Positions 31,153-39,227 of a stretch of 64,000 bases of DNA are shown one piece after another. The DNA lies in the NCBI GenBank assembly GCA_031409875.1, contig JANNYB010000047.1, forward strand, positions 19,797 through 83,796, in the 5' to 3' direction. Position 1 is the stretch's first letter; every line of letters starts with the position of its first letter. Source of the DNA: CALMEH01 sp031409875 (GTDB lineage: Bacteria > Acidobacteriota > Blastocatellia > Pyrinomonadales > Pyrinomonadaceae). The notes beneath the pieces are model-generated. The model made no database searches. It worked only from the letters and a program-made list of their open reading frames with translations, and was not told the origin of the DNA. Both the position numbers and the translations under genes were made by a program.

Positions 31153-34100
31153 ATGTTTAGAAAACTGAGTGTTTTGTGTTTAGGAATTTTGTTTGGGTTA
31201 ACTAGCTTTACAATAGCTTACGGAACAATTCCAAAACCTATGAATGTTGTAATTGAAGGACCCGGAGCTTTGTATGTTGGGGCTAACGGAAAAAACGAGG
31301 TCTATTTTTGGATTTTGAATGATTCAAAATCCACATTGGTTCAGACGGTAACTGTTACCAGCAAAAGTCCGCTTCTTGTAAATGTAGATATTAAGAAAGG
31401 TATTTCCGGCGTTTTCTACGCTGATAATCTTCCGTTGGGAAATGATTTGCGGATGACTTTTAACGGTAATACAAGCGGCACGAAAGATTGTCCGAAGTGC
31501 GGCGTTATGATGCCCTTAAATGCCGATTCATTTATTCCGTTTCTTAAAGGAGGAAGTCTTGCGGAAACGGAAAAAAATCAACAACTTATTTATTCCACTG
31601 CAAATGATATTAATAAAAATCTGGCAGAAATTGGAGGCAAATTTGTCGAAATGCAAAAAGACAATTTAGGGGAATTTTATTTGGTCAATAAAGCTCTATT
31701 TGAAGAAGGCGATAAAAAATTATCCGGCTACAGAGATGAGATTATTCCTTTTCAAGCAAAAATTGAAGGAAAAGCTAATGCAGACGCTGAAAAAACTAAG
31801 CAGATTGTAGAAAAATACAGCAATTTTTTGCTCTCATTTACAAACATCCGCACAAAAGTAATCAGCTGTGGAAAGTATGAGCGAAATTGGGGATTACGAA
31901 CACAATTAATAAATTCCCTGAATCTAACAAAAGAAACGGATGACGATGAAAATACTCCTAACGGAACTGATAATCCGAGAAATGCCATAATTGACAGCTA
32001 TGAGAATCTTTTTGATGGTGTGAATAAAGATACCGAGAAATGTATGGACGGTTTGTTTGCAAATTTCTTAACAGCCGGAGATGATGTCAATTTTCCCGGC
32101 TCAACTCCAAATTTGTCGCAAGGAAATTTTGTTTCAACGGCTGATTACGAAGTAATTGGCAATCAAATGGAGGAAATTGCCAAGCGTGCAGAGCAAGATT
32201 TTGATACTTGGCAAACCAAAATCGAAACGGATACGGCTAAGTTTGATAAGTTAGACTCTTACCTCAAATTAAGACAAGCATCTGACAAATCAGTAGAACC
32301 GTTATTGAAATTTGTGAGTGAGAAAGTTTTGAAAGATGAATCGGCAAATACGAATATGTCGGTTGCATCATTAAACGGATTGAGTGGAATTATGCCTCTC
32401 GGCGGATTGTCAACAATGGCTCAACCATCTTGTAATAGTAATATTCTTTTCACGATAAATTTAAATACTCCAATAATCATCGGCTCATTTTGGAATGATG
32501 AAATTACCGGAGGTAGCGATAGAAATCTCATTTTGAGTTTTGGCGGCGATGATTGTATTTACGGCAAAGGAGAAATGGATTTTGTATTTGCCGGAAAAGG
32601 CAACGATTTAGTTGACGGCGGCGATGACCACGATTTTCTCTCTGGCGGGAAAAATAATGATACGATTTATGGCAACGAAGGAAAAACTTACACCAAGTTA
32701 GTGCCTGCTCCGCCGGGACAACCAATCTCAATTACCTTTGATATTGGTAATTTTATTTCAGGCGATGCAGGAGACGACACAATCTATGGAATGGACAATG
32801 CTTCTCCACTTAATAAAAATGGCTTTGCCGATGTTATTATCGGCGATGGATTAGCAGATGAAACAAATTCAGGTGTTGATTCGATTGACGGCGATAGAGG
32901 AATTGATGCAATTTTCGGGCAATCCAAAAATGATATTTTAAAAAACACCGGATATGGAAGTGTAAGAGTTGATGGAGTTCCGGTAATTTTAGGTAGTTTT
33001 TTCTTTGGAAACAAAGGAAACGACACAATCTTCGGAACTGATACGCCGCTGATTGCTCAAGAAATTACGCTCGGCGATTTTATCTTTGGAAATGAAGATG
33101 ATGAAACAATCGCCGCAGGTCAGGGGCAGGATTTCATTTTTGGAAATTCCGGCAACGACAATATAAACGGCGGAGACGGCAAGGATTATATTTTTGGTAA
33201 CGCCGGTAATGACATCATTCACGTTGACGACGGCATTTTGAATTTAGCACTTGGTAATCAAGGCACAGATTCAATATACGGCGATACTGGAATTTTTAAT
33301 ATCTTAATCGGGAACGCCGATAATGATCTGATTCAAGGCGGCAACAAAGTTGATTTGGCTCTCGGAAATTTGGGAGATGACAAAGTCTTTGGCGGAGATG
33401 GACCAATTGATGCTTTATTTGGCGGACAGGGAAAAGATGAAATGAAAGGTGAGAATGGTGTTGACGCAATCTTCGGCAATGCCGAAAAAGATAATATGCG
33501 AGGAGGCAATTCTATTGACCTGATATTTGGCGGAGATGGAGTGGATTGGGCAGATGGCGAAGCTGAAACGGATATTATCTTCGGAAATAAAAATAATCCG
33601 AACGATACTCCAAGAGATAATTGTTTCAAGGCAAAACCTGCTGTTGAATTTGAAAAATTATACGGCAGTGGCGGAATTGATTTAATTTTCGGAAATTCCG
33701 GTTGTGATGAACTTTACGGCGGAGTTGGGATAGATGCTTTATTCGGTGGCGGTGCTTCCGACTTACTCAAAGGCGAAAACGACTCTGATTTAATGTTTGG
33801 CGGTGAAGGAGAAGATAAACTTTTCGGCGGCGGCTTTATTGATGTCGGTTTTGGCAACGAAGATGCTGATGAGCTTTACGGCGAAGAAAATTCTGATCTT
33901 CTATTCGGAAATTTAGGTAATGATAAATTGCTCGGCGATGATCCATCAGCTAATACGGGTGGAATGGATTTACTTCTAGGTGGTTCGGGCGATGATAAAC
34001 TTTACGGCTATAAAGATTCCGATTTTATCTTCGGTGGAGAAAATAACGATACAATCGAAGGCAATGAAGGGGCTGATGTTCTTTTCGGACTCAACGGAGA

Positions 34101-34545
34101 TGATTCAATCTTTGGCGGAATAGATTCAGACATCATATTTGGCGGGGACGGAATTGATAATTTAAATGGAGATGGTGGTTCAGACCTAATTTTCGGCGGT
34201 GGAAATGATGATACCTTAAATGGCGGAAATGACGAGGACATTCTTTTTGGAAGAGGCGGAAATGACACCATTGATGACGGCGGCGGAAACGACTTAAATT
34301 TCGGCGGCGACGGAGATGATTATATCAGGGCAATTGATGGTTCCAACATTGCTTTTGGAAACAACAACAACGACAAGATGTGTTCTACAGGTGGAGATGA
34401 ACCCCGAGACTTACTATTTGGCAATAAAGGGGCTGACACTCTAGCCGGTGATAATTATCCTGCTGTTTCGCTTCTTAAAAAAGACTTTTTGTTTCTCGGA
34501 CAAGGCGGACAAGGTCCCCCAGTTTGGAATAACGGTTGTCCGTAA
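31153..34545 (+). CDS. Secreted RTX-like calcium-binding repeat protein
   Basis: 1130 residues. GAGG ribosome binding site before the ATG. A Sec signal peptide (about 1-22) precedes an N-terminal domain (about 25-440) with an Ig-like start, a zinc-knuckle-like CPKCG motif and a long coiled-coil-like region. Residues about 445-1090 are RTX-type nonapeptide repeats (GGxGxDxIFG, with FGN, FGG variants). These form Ca-bound beta rolls. Unusual: the repeats normally lie in type I-secreted proteins, but this one has a Sec signal and no recognised C-terminal secretion signal. Its codon use looks more AT-rich than its neighbours, and a good terminator follows. Exact role unknown. Confidence 0.85.
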   Translation: MFRKLSVLCLGILFGLTSFTIAYGTIPKPMNVVIEGPGALYVGANGKNEVYFWILNDSKSTLVQTVTVTSKSPLLVNVDIKKGISGVFYADNLPLGNDLRMTFNGNTSGTKDCPKCGVMMPLNADSFIPFLKGGSLAETEKNQQLIYSTANDINKNLAEIGGKFVEMQKDNLGEFYLVNKALFEEGDKKLSGYRDEIIPFQAKIEGKANADAEKTKQIVEKYSNFLLSFTNIRTKVISCGKYERNWGLRTQLINSLNLTKETDDDENTPNGTDNPRNAIIDSYENLFDGVNKDTEKCMDGLFANFLTAGDDVNFPGSTPNLSQGNFVSTADYEVIGNQMEEIAKRAEQDFDTWQTKIETDTAKFDKLDSYLKLRQASDKSVEPLLKFVSEKVLKDESANTNMSVASLNGLSGIMPLGGLSTMAQPSCNSNILFTINLNTPIIIGSFWNDEITGGSDRNLILSFGGDDCIYGKGEMDFVFAGKGNDLVDGGDDHDFLSGGKNNDTIYGNEGKTYTKLVPAPPGQPISITFDIGNFISGDAGDDTIYGMDNASPLNKNGFADVIIGDGLADETNSGVDSIDGDRGIDAIFGQSKNDILKNTGYGSVRVDGVPVILGSFFFGNKGNDTIFGTDTPLIAQEITLGDFIFGNEDDETIAAGQGQDFIFGNSGNDNINGGDGKDYIFGNAGNDIIHVDDGILNLALGNQGTDSIYGDTGIFNILIGNADNDLIQGGNKVDLALGNLGDDKVFGGDGPIDALFGGQGKDEMKGENGVDAIFGNAEKDNMRGGNSIDLIFGGDGVDWADGEAETDIIFGNKNNPNDTPRDNCFKAKPAVEFEKLYGSGGIDLIFGNSGCDELYGGVGIDALFGGGASDLLKGENDSDLMFGGEGEDKLFGGGFIDVGFGNEDADELYGEENSDLLFGNLGNDKLLGDDPSANTGGMDLLLGGSGDDKLYGYKDSDFIFGGENNDTIEGNEGADVLFGLNGDDSIFGGIDSDIIFGGDGIDNLNGDGGSDLIFGGGNDDTLNGGNDEDILFGRGGNDTIDDGGGNDLNFGGDGDDYIRAIDGSNIAFGNNNNDKMCSTGGDEPRDLLFGNKGADTLAGDNYPAVSLLKKDFLFLGQGGQGPPVWNNGCP

Positions 34546-34564
34546 AAATCCCCCAAATCTATCT

Positions 34565-34600
34565 AAAATCCCAAGTCTTTAAAGACTTGGGATTTTTTTA
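34565..34600 (+). terminator. Rho-independent terminator after the RTX gene
   Basis: A 16-base perfect stem aaaatcccaagtcttt / aaagacttgggatttt is followed by a T-run (34592-34598). It lies 20 bases after the stop, and could also serve the convergent xdhB. Confidence 0.9.
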
Positions 34601-34619
34601 TTTCCTAATCTTTTCCACC

Positions 34620-36947
34620 TTACTTGATATACAAATTCATCAAAACTTTTTCAGCCGTAAAAGGCGCGTTAAATTTTGGTAAATTATCTTGATTGAATGA
34701 TTTAACGGCTTCGCGGATGGCGAAATAGGTAGCGATTCCATACATTAGTGGTGGTTCGCCGACGGCTTTTGAGTTGAAGATGGCGAGGTTTTCGCGGGTG
34801 GTTTCGAGTGGTAATATTTCGATTTCTTTGGGGACGGAATAGATGTCGGGGATTTTGTATGTTGAAAGCGCGTTTGAGCGAAGTCGTCCGTCTTTGTCGT
34901 AGAAAACTTCTTCCATCGTCATCCAGCCGATGCCTTGGACTATTCCGCCTTCGATTTGTCCGAAATCTACGCTCGTGTTCATCGAACTGCCGAAATCGTG
35001 GCAACATTTGACGTAATCAACTTCATATATTCCGCGTTGGCAATCAACCGTTACGCCGACGATTGCCGTGCCGTAGACGTGATACGCGAATGGATGACCT
35101 TTGGCGATTGACCAGTCGAAATTTATGCCTTGCGTGGCGTAATGCGAGTGTTCGCTTAAACTTACGCGCTGCATATACGCTTCATTCACTAATAAAAGCC
35201 AATCTAAACTCGTCGGTTCGCCGTTATGGAAAACGAAACCGTTTTCAAACGTGATTTCTTCCGCGTTCTGAGTTCGAGCTTCAGCGTGTTCCCGATTCGC
35301 TTCGCTGTCGGGTGGACAAACTGAAGTTTGAACTCTGAACGCGCCGTCTTTCAACATCTCTTTCGCTACAATTTTCAATCTTTCTAAAATCGTTTCGCAA
35401 GCGATTTGCGTGGCGCGTCCGTTCAAATCTGCCGCCGCCGAAGCCGCAGTCGGCGAAGTGTTGGCGATTCGTAAAGTGTTGGTTGTGTGGACTTTAACCC
35501 GTTCAATCGGTAGAGAAAAAACTTTTGCGGCGACTTGCGCCATTTTCGTATTTACGCCTTGCCCCATTTCGACTGCGCCGGTTGAAATTGCAACCGAGCC
35601 ATCTGTATAAATGTGAACGAGCGAACGCGCTTGATTCATCGGCGTTTTCGTGAACGAAATTCCGAAACAAATCGGCATCAGCGCAACGCCTTTTTTGATG
35701 AATTTATTGTGTTTGTTAAATTCGTCTGCGTCTTTTTGAAGTTTCGCAAAATCATATTTTTCATCGGCTTGCGTCCACGACGTTTTCGCTTCCGATTCGG
35801 CTTTTTGCCCATAAGGAAATTCGTCGCCGTTTTCGATGAGATTTTTGCGCTGAATTTCAGATGCCGAAACATTTAATTTTTCCGCCGCGTGTGCGATTGC
35901 GGATTCGATAACGAACATTCCTTGCGGTCCGCCGAAACCTCGAAAAGCCGTGTTCGGCGGCAAATTCGTTTTGCAAGAATACGCGGTCGCCGAAACATTC
36001 GGGATAAAATATGAATTCGTGCAATGAAAAAGCGTCCGTTCGAGAACCGGCAAAGACAAATCACAGCTTGCGCCCGCATTTTGATAAAACGTCGCGGAAT
36101 ACGCAACAATTTTCAAATCTTTGTCCAAACCGATTTTATAATCCGCCGAATATGGATGCCGTTTTCCGGTCATACGCATATCTTCCATTCGGTGAAGCGC
36201 ATATTTTACGGGCTTTTTCGTGAGTTGCGTGCCAACCGCGCAAAGTGCCGCCCAAGCATTTGCCTGATCTTCTTTGCCGCCAAAACCGCCGCCAAGTCTG
36301 GTTACGTCAACTTCGAGCAAGTTCATCGGAATCGCCGTAACCCGCGAAATGCAACGCTGAACTGCCGTCGGACCTTGCGTTGACGAATAGATTTTCATTC
36401 CGCCTTGTTCGCTCGGAATCGTGTATGCACCTTGCGTTTCGATATAAAGATGTTCCTGTCCGTTAACATCAGCGCGACCTTCAAAAATGTATTCGCAAGT
36501 TGCAAAAGCCTTGTCCGCATCGCCCAATTTAAACGATTTCGGCGGCGCAATCAATTCGCCTTTCGCGTGTGCAACTCGTTCATCCGTAATAACTTCGAGC
36601 GGTTCGATTTCGGCGCGTATCAACTTCGCCGCCGCGTGCGCTTGCGCTTCGGTTTCCGCCAAAACGAGCGCAATCGGCATTCCGCAAAAATGAACTTCTT
36701 CATCAGCCAAAAGCGGTTCATCGGGCAAAATCCCGCCGATTTCATTTTCGCCGATTAAATCTTTCGCCGTGATAATTCTCACCACGCCTTTTGATTTTTC
36801 AGCTTCGGAAATATTAATATTTTTCAATTTCCCGTGAGCAATCGGCGAATCATAAACGCAAGCAAAAAGCGTTCCTTCAAGCAAAGGCACATCATCTAAA
36901 TAAACCGACTCGCCGCGAACGTGCGATTTTGAATCTACATTTTTCAT
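34620..36947 (-). CDS. xdhB: Xanthine dehydrogenase, molybdopterin-binding subunit
   Basis: 775 residues. CO-dehydrogenase-type N-terminal a/b hammerhead domain, then GGFGGKEDQ (Mo site), TAFRGFGGPQGM with the substrate-binding Arg, and AVGEPPLMYG with the catalytic Glu near the end. It oxidises hypoxanthine and xanthine to urate with XdhA. A 76-bp palindromic repeat (35265-35340) is read in frame as RVQTSVCPPDSEANREHA between conserved blocks. The first 17 bases of the gene recur at 38863-38879, which marks a probable insertion separating it from xdhA (see findings). Confidence 0.95.
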   Translation of the reverse strand: MKNVDSKSHVRGESVYLDDVPLLEGTLFACVYDSPIAHGKLKNINISEAEKSKGVVRIITAKDLIGENEIGGILPDEPLLADEEVHFCGMPIALVLAETEAQAHAAAKLIRAEIEPLEVITDERVAHAKGELIAPPKSFKLGDADKAFATCEYIFEGRADVNGQEHLYIETQGAYTIPSEQGGMKIYSSTQGPTAVQRCISRVTAIPMNLLEVDVTRLGGGFGGKEDQANAWAALCAVGTQLTKKPVKYALHRMEDMRMTGKRHPYSADYKIGLDKDLKIVAYSATFYQNAGASCDLSLPVLERTLFHCTNSYFIPNVSATAYSCKTNLPPNTAFRGFGGPQGMFVIESAIAHAAEKLNVSASEIQRKNLIENGDEFPYGQKAESEAKTSWTQADEKYDFAKLQKDADEFNKHNKFIKKGVALMPICFGISFTKTPMNQARSLVHIYTDGSVAISTGAVEMGQGVNTKMAQVAAKVFSLPIERVKVHTTNTLRIANTSPTAASAAADLNGRATQIACETILERLKIVAKEMLKDGAFRVQTSVCPPDSEANREHAEARTQNAEEITFENGFVFHNGEPTSLDWLLLVNEAYMQRVSLSEHSHYATQGINFDWSIAKGHPFAYHVYGTAIVGVTVDCQRGIYEVDYVKCCHDFGSSMNTSVDFGQIEGGIVQGIGWMTMEEVFYDKDGRLRSNALSTYKIPDIYSVPKEIEILPLETTRENLAIFNSKAVGEPPLMYGIATYFAIREAVKSFNQDNLPKFNAPFTAEKVLMNLYIK
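35265..35340. repeat. In-frame palindromic element in xdhB
   Basis: Outer arms gttctgagttcgagc and the complement of gaagtttgaactctgaac face each other around a central ccgattcgc/gctgtcgg stem. A half copy lies at about 16559-16581. It is an interspersed palindromic repeat accommodated in the coding sequence. Confidence 0.7.
36931..36947. repeat. 17-bp direct repeat at the xdhB start (copy 1)
   Basis: gaatctacatttttcat, the first codons of xdhB read on the plus strand. It recurs exactly at 38863-38879, bracketing the 1.9-kb segment 36948-38862. Confidence 0.9.
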
Positions 36948-36951
36948 TAAG

Positions 36952-36981
36952 TTGACTTAAAAAACCAAGCGGACTTATTCT
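36952..36981 (+). promoter_or_regulatory. Sigma-70-like promoter before the 36989 gene
   Basis: TTGACT (36952-36957), 18 bases, TATTCT (36976-36981). The expected transcription start coincides with the ATG at 36989, so the message is probably leaderless. Confidence 0.55.
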
Positions 36982-36988
36982 AAAAATT

Positions 36989-37921
36989 ATGAAAAAACTT
37001 TCCGTGTCCTTGTTTATCATTTTTCTAGCGACAATTTCAACTTGCTATTCGCAAACGACCAAAGTTTTGAAGTTGGGAAAATCTGCGTTTGAAATAAAAA
37101 TCTATTCTAAACCTTACAAAAATCGCGTGATTGACCGCACTTTTGTCGTCGTTCATCACAACGAACAGAAAGGTTTGGAAGCGGCAAAAAAAGTCATCGC
37201 GGAAGACGGCGGACGGCTTGTTGAAGCCGTTTCAAAAACCGCTGAAGGCAAACCGCGAAGATATTTACACATTGATTTTGCCGATAAAACAAACGTCTGC
37301 GTTGACCCAAATCGGATTTACAGCATTCGCGGCATCAGAAAGTTTTTCGCCGGTTATCCGAAAGCCGAAGACAATTTAGAAGACGTTTGCACGCCGGTTA
37401 CGCCTGATATGTTTGACAGCGACAATGACGATTTAATCAAGGAAATTTCGCGCTTCGGTGTTGAATTATTAAAGATTGTAACGAACAATAATCGTCATAA
37501 ATTTATCATCGGAATTCATAATAACGTGGACTTAAAACTTGATGTTACAACGTGGAATCCACCCGGCGGCGAAGCAAAAACGGCGGTCGGAATTTTTCTC
37601 TCAAACAACGCCGCGCACGATGCCGTTGAAGATAAAGACGATTTCGTATTGGTTTCAAACAAAAATCTTTTCGCCAAAATTCTCAGCCTCAATGAGCCAT
37701 ATAACATCGTGCTTCAGGAAGACAAAAAATATCTCGACCAAAACCAACAATCAACCGACGACGGCTCAATGAGCATCTATTTCGGCACGACCTTTTGGGG
37801 AAAAACCAAACAGGTTTTCGATTACGTCAACATCGAAGCCGAAGGCAAAGAAGACGCAGAAGATGACTTCAAGAAAAGACAAACCCGAATGATAAGGCTC
37901 ATTAACAAACTGAAAATTTAA
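36989..37921 (+). CDS. Secreted protein of unknown function
   Basis: 310 residues. Signal peptide (KKLSVSLFIIFLATISTCYSQ). The mature part has FVVVHHNEQKGLEAAKK (about 52-68), a Lys/Asp-rich middle, and IIGIHNNVDLKLDV (about 170-183). The paired HH-N-E and HNN motifs hint at a metal or substrate site, as in some peptidoglycan-amide hydrolases, but I cannot assign a family. It lies divergent from xdhB within the segment flanked by the 17-bp direct repeat. Confidence 0.6.
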   Translation: MKKLSVSLFIIFLATISTCYSQTTKVLKLGKSAFEIKIYSKPYKNRVIDRTFVVVHHNEQKGLEAAKKVIAEDGGRLVEAVSKTAEGKPRRYLHIDFADKTNVCVDPNRIYSIRGIRKFFAGYPKAEDNLEDVCTPVTPDMFDSDNDDLIKEISRFGVELLKIVTNNNRHKFIIGIHNNVDLKLDVTTWNPPGGEAKTAVGIFLSNNAAHDAVEDKDDFVLVSNKNLFAKILSLNEPYNIVLQEDKKYLDQNQQSTDDGSMSIYFGTTFWGKTKQVFDYVNIEAEGKEDAEDDFKKRQTRMIRLINKLKI

Positions 37922-37956
37922 TTGAATGAAGCTACCAATCAAATAACTATTCGGAA

Positions 37957-38028
37957 TAAGTGAAAGGTGATATGTGAAAGCTGAAAGGTAAAATCTATCA
38001 CTTATCACCTCTCACTTTTCACTTATTA
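37957..38028. repeat. Heptamer array, facing arms (unit tcactta)
   Basis: Left aataagtgaaaggtga and right tcactta, tcacctc, tcacttt, tcactta units. It sits between the secreted-protein gene and brnA and can form one hairpin, so it may act as a terminator for both convergent units. Confidence 0.85.
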
Positions 38029-38087
38029 CGGAAAGTTAAAGCATTAAAACAAAAATCACTTTAATCTGCCTTTGCCTCATATAGCTT

Positions 38088-38489
38088 TCAAACTGTTTCC
38101 AATTCCTTCAATTGCTCGGCAACAGCGCGGATAAAATCTTTGTTGGTCGTCAAAGTTTCGATATTTTTATTGATTTCTACCGCTTCGTTCGACAAATCAT
38201 TCTCCATTATTTTTCGCAGTTCGGCGTTTATCTGCGTTTGATAAGGCGCAGCATTCGACGAAGAAGCGCGTTTTTTGAAATGCTCTAAAACGTCCAAATC
38301 AAGCCGCAAAGTAACTTGTATTTTGATGTTTGACGGCAAAATTTCTTCTGCCGTTGCAACCCGCGTTGTTCGTCGAAACTTATGCTTGCCGGGCTTTTGA
38401 ATGTCGTCATCATTCCAACCTTTCGCCATCGCTTCGTCGTATTCTTCTTGCGTAACTTCCAAAATTAATTCTTTATCGGTTGTGTTCAT
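38088..38489 (-). CDS. brnA: BrnA-like antitoxin
   Basis: 133 residues. The C-terminal half has the ribbon-helix-helix region of BrnA-like antitoxins: QVTLRLDLDVLEHFKKRASSSNAAPYQTQINAELRKIM (about 73-110). The N-terminus is acidic and likely binds the toxin. Its ATG overlaps the brnT stop by 17 bases, so the pair is co-translated, toxin first as in known brnTA. BrnA represses its own promoter in other bacteria. Confidence 0.85.
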   Translation of the reverse strand: MNTTDKELILEVTQEEYDEAMAKGWNDDDIQKPGKHKFRRTTRVATAEEILPSNIKIQVTLRLDLDVLEHFKKRASSSNAAPYQTQINAELRKIMENDLSNEAVEINKNIETLTTNKDFIRAVAEQLKELETV

Positions 38490-38769
38490 AATAAATCTTC
38501 TCCTCTTTCGCTTTGCCTTTGCGGGCGGAAATTATTCGGATAATTTCGTCATCGCTTTCATCGGCGCGAACGGTAAATGAAACTCTCAACAGACGTTTTG
38601 ACGAATTGCCGATTCTCAAATAACGAACTTCTTCCGCGTCCGAGTGTTCGTCATCATAATCTTCAACTGCATTTGAATCGAGAAAAACTTCCGCCGCTTC
38701 TTTGAAAGTAACTTCTTCGTGTTTCTTTTCATTTTCGACAGCTTTGTTCTCGTCCCATTCAAACGTCAT
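38473..38769 (-). CDS. brnT: BrnT-family RNase toxin
   Basis: 98 residues. It begins with the BrnT hallmark FEWDENKAVENEKKHEEVTFKEAAEVFLD, then RYLRIGNSSKRLLRVSFTVRAD and RIISARKGKAKEEKIYYE. BrnT is a RelE-fold ribonuclease neutralised by BrnA, whose gene overlaps its end. Lies in the segment inserted between xdhA and xdhB, so it could be the addictive cargo of that segment. Confidence 0.92.
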   Translation of the reverse strand: MTFEWDENKAVENEKKHEEVTFKEAAEVFLDSNAVEDYDDEHSDAEEVRYLRIGNSSKRLLRVSFTVRADESDDEIIRIISARKGKAKEEKIYYEHNR

Positions 38770-38862
38770 AATTTAATTGTCGTTACTTGTAATTATTTGT
38801 CAAGATAATTTTGGAGAGAAAATTGTCGAAATAAGCTGATTCGCTACAAACTTGCGATGCAC

Positions 38863-38879
38863 GAATCTACATTTTTCAT
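38863..38879. repeat. 17-bp direct repeat, second copy (xdhB start remnant)
   Basis: Identical to 36931-36947. Read on the minus strand it is ATGAAAAATGTAGATTC, the xdhB start, but the frame closes five codons later. The rest of the 38770-38910 gap shows no gene. Confidence 0.9.
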
Positions 38880-38910
38880 AAAATAAATTCACAGCAGAGA
38901 ACACAAAGTT

Positions 38911-39204
38911 TCACAATCTTGAGAAACCGTAATGGAGAAAAGCGGCTAATTCATCAGTTGATTTAATAATCCGATTTTCCCAAAAAATGTTTTCGCCTGT
39001 TTCATTTTTAATAATTTCAAAGTCACATTCTCCCGTTTCCCAAAGCGAAACTCTCGCCATTTTGGTTTGCGTATCAATATCTACATACTGACTTGGCTTA
39101 TCAGTATCAGTTATTAGTTTAGAAAATGAAAAAGTAATTTCTCTTTCTTTCAATGCTGGTTTATTATCCTCAAACCAATTATTAAGCCACTCAAAAACAA
39201 TCAT
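38911..39204 (-). CDS. Small cytoplasmic protein of unknown function
   Basis: 97 residues without signal or membrane segment: FEWLNNWFEDNKPALKEREITFSFSKLITDTD, then YVDIDTQTKMARVSLWETGECDFEIIKNETGENIFWENRIIKSTDELAAFLHYG. Beta-rich with many Trp and acidic residues, and the general look of small immunity-like proteins, but no family was recognised. It lies 23 bases after xdhA on the same strand and is probably co-transcribed with it. Confidence 0.6.
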   Translation of the reverse strand: MIVFEWLNNWFEDNKPALKEREITFSFSKLITDTDKPSQYVDIDTQTKMARVSLWETGECDFEIIKNETGENIFWENRIIKSTDELAAFLHYGFSRL

Positions 39205-39227
39205 ATTGTCTGTGTTTCTATGGTGAA

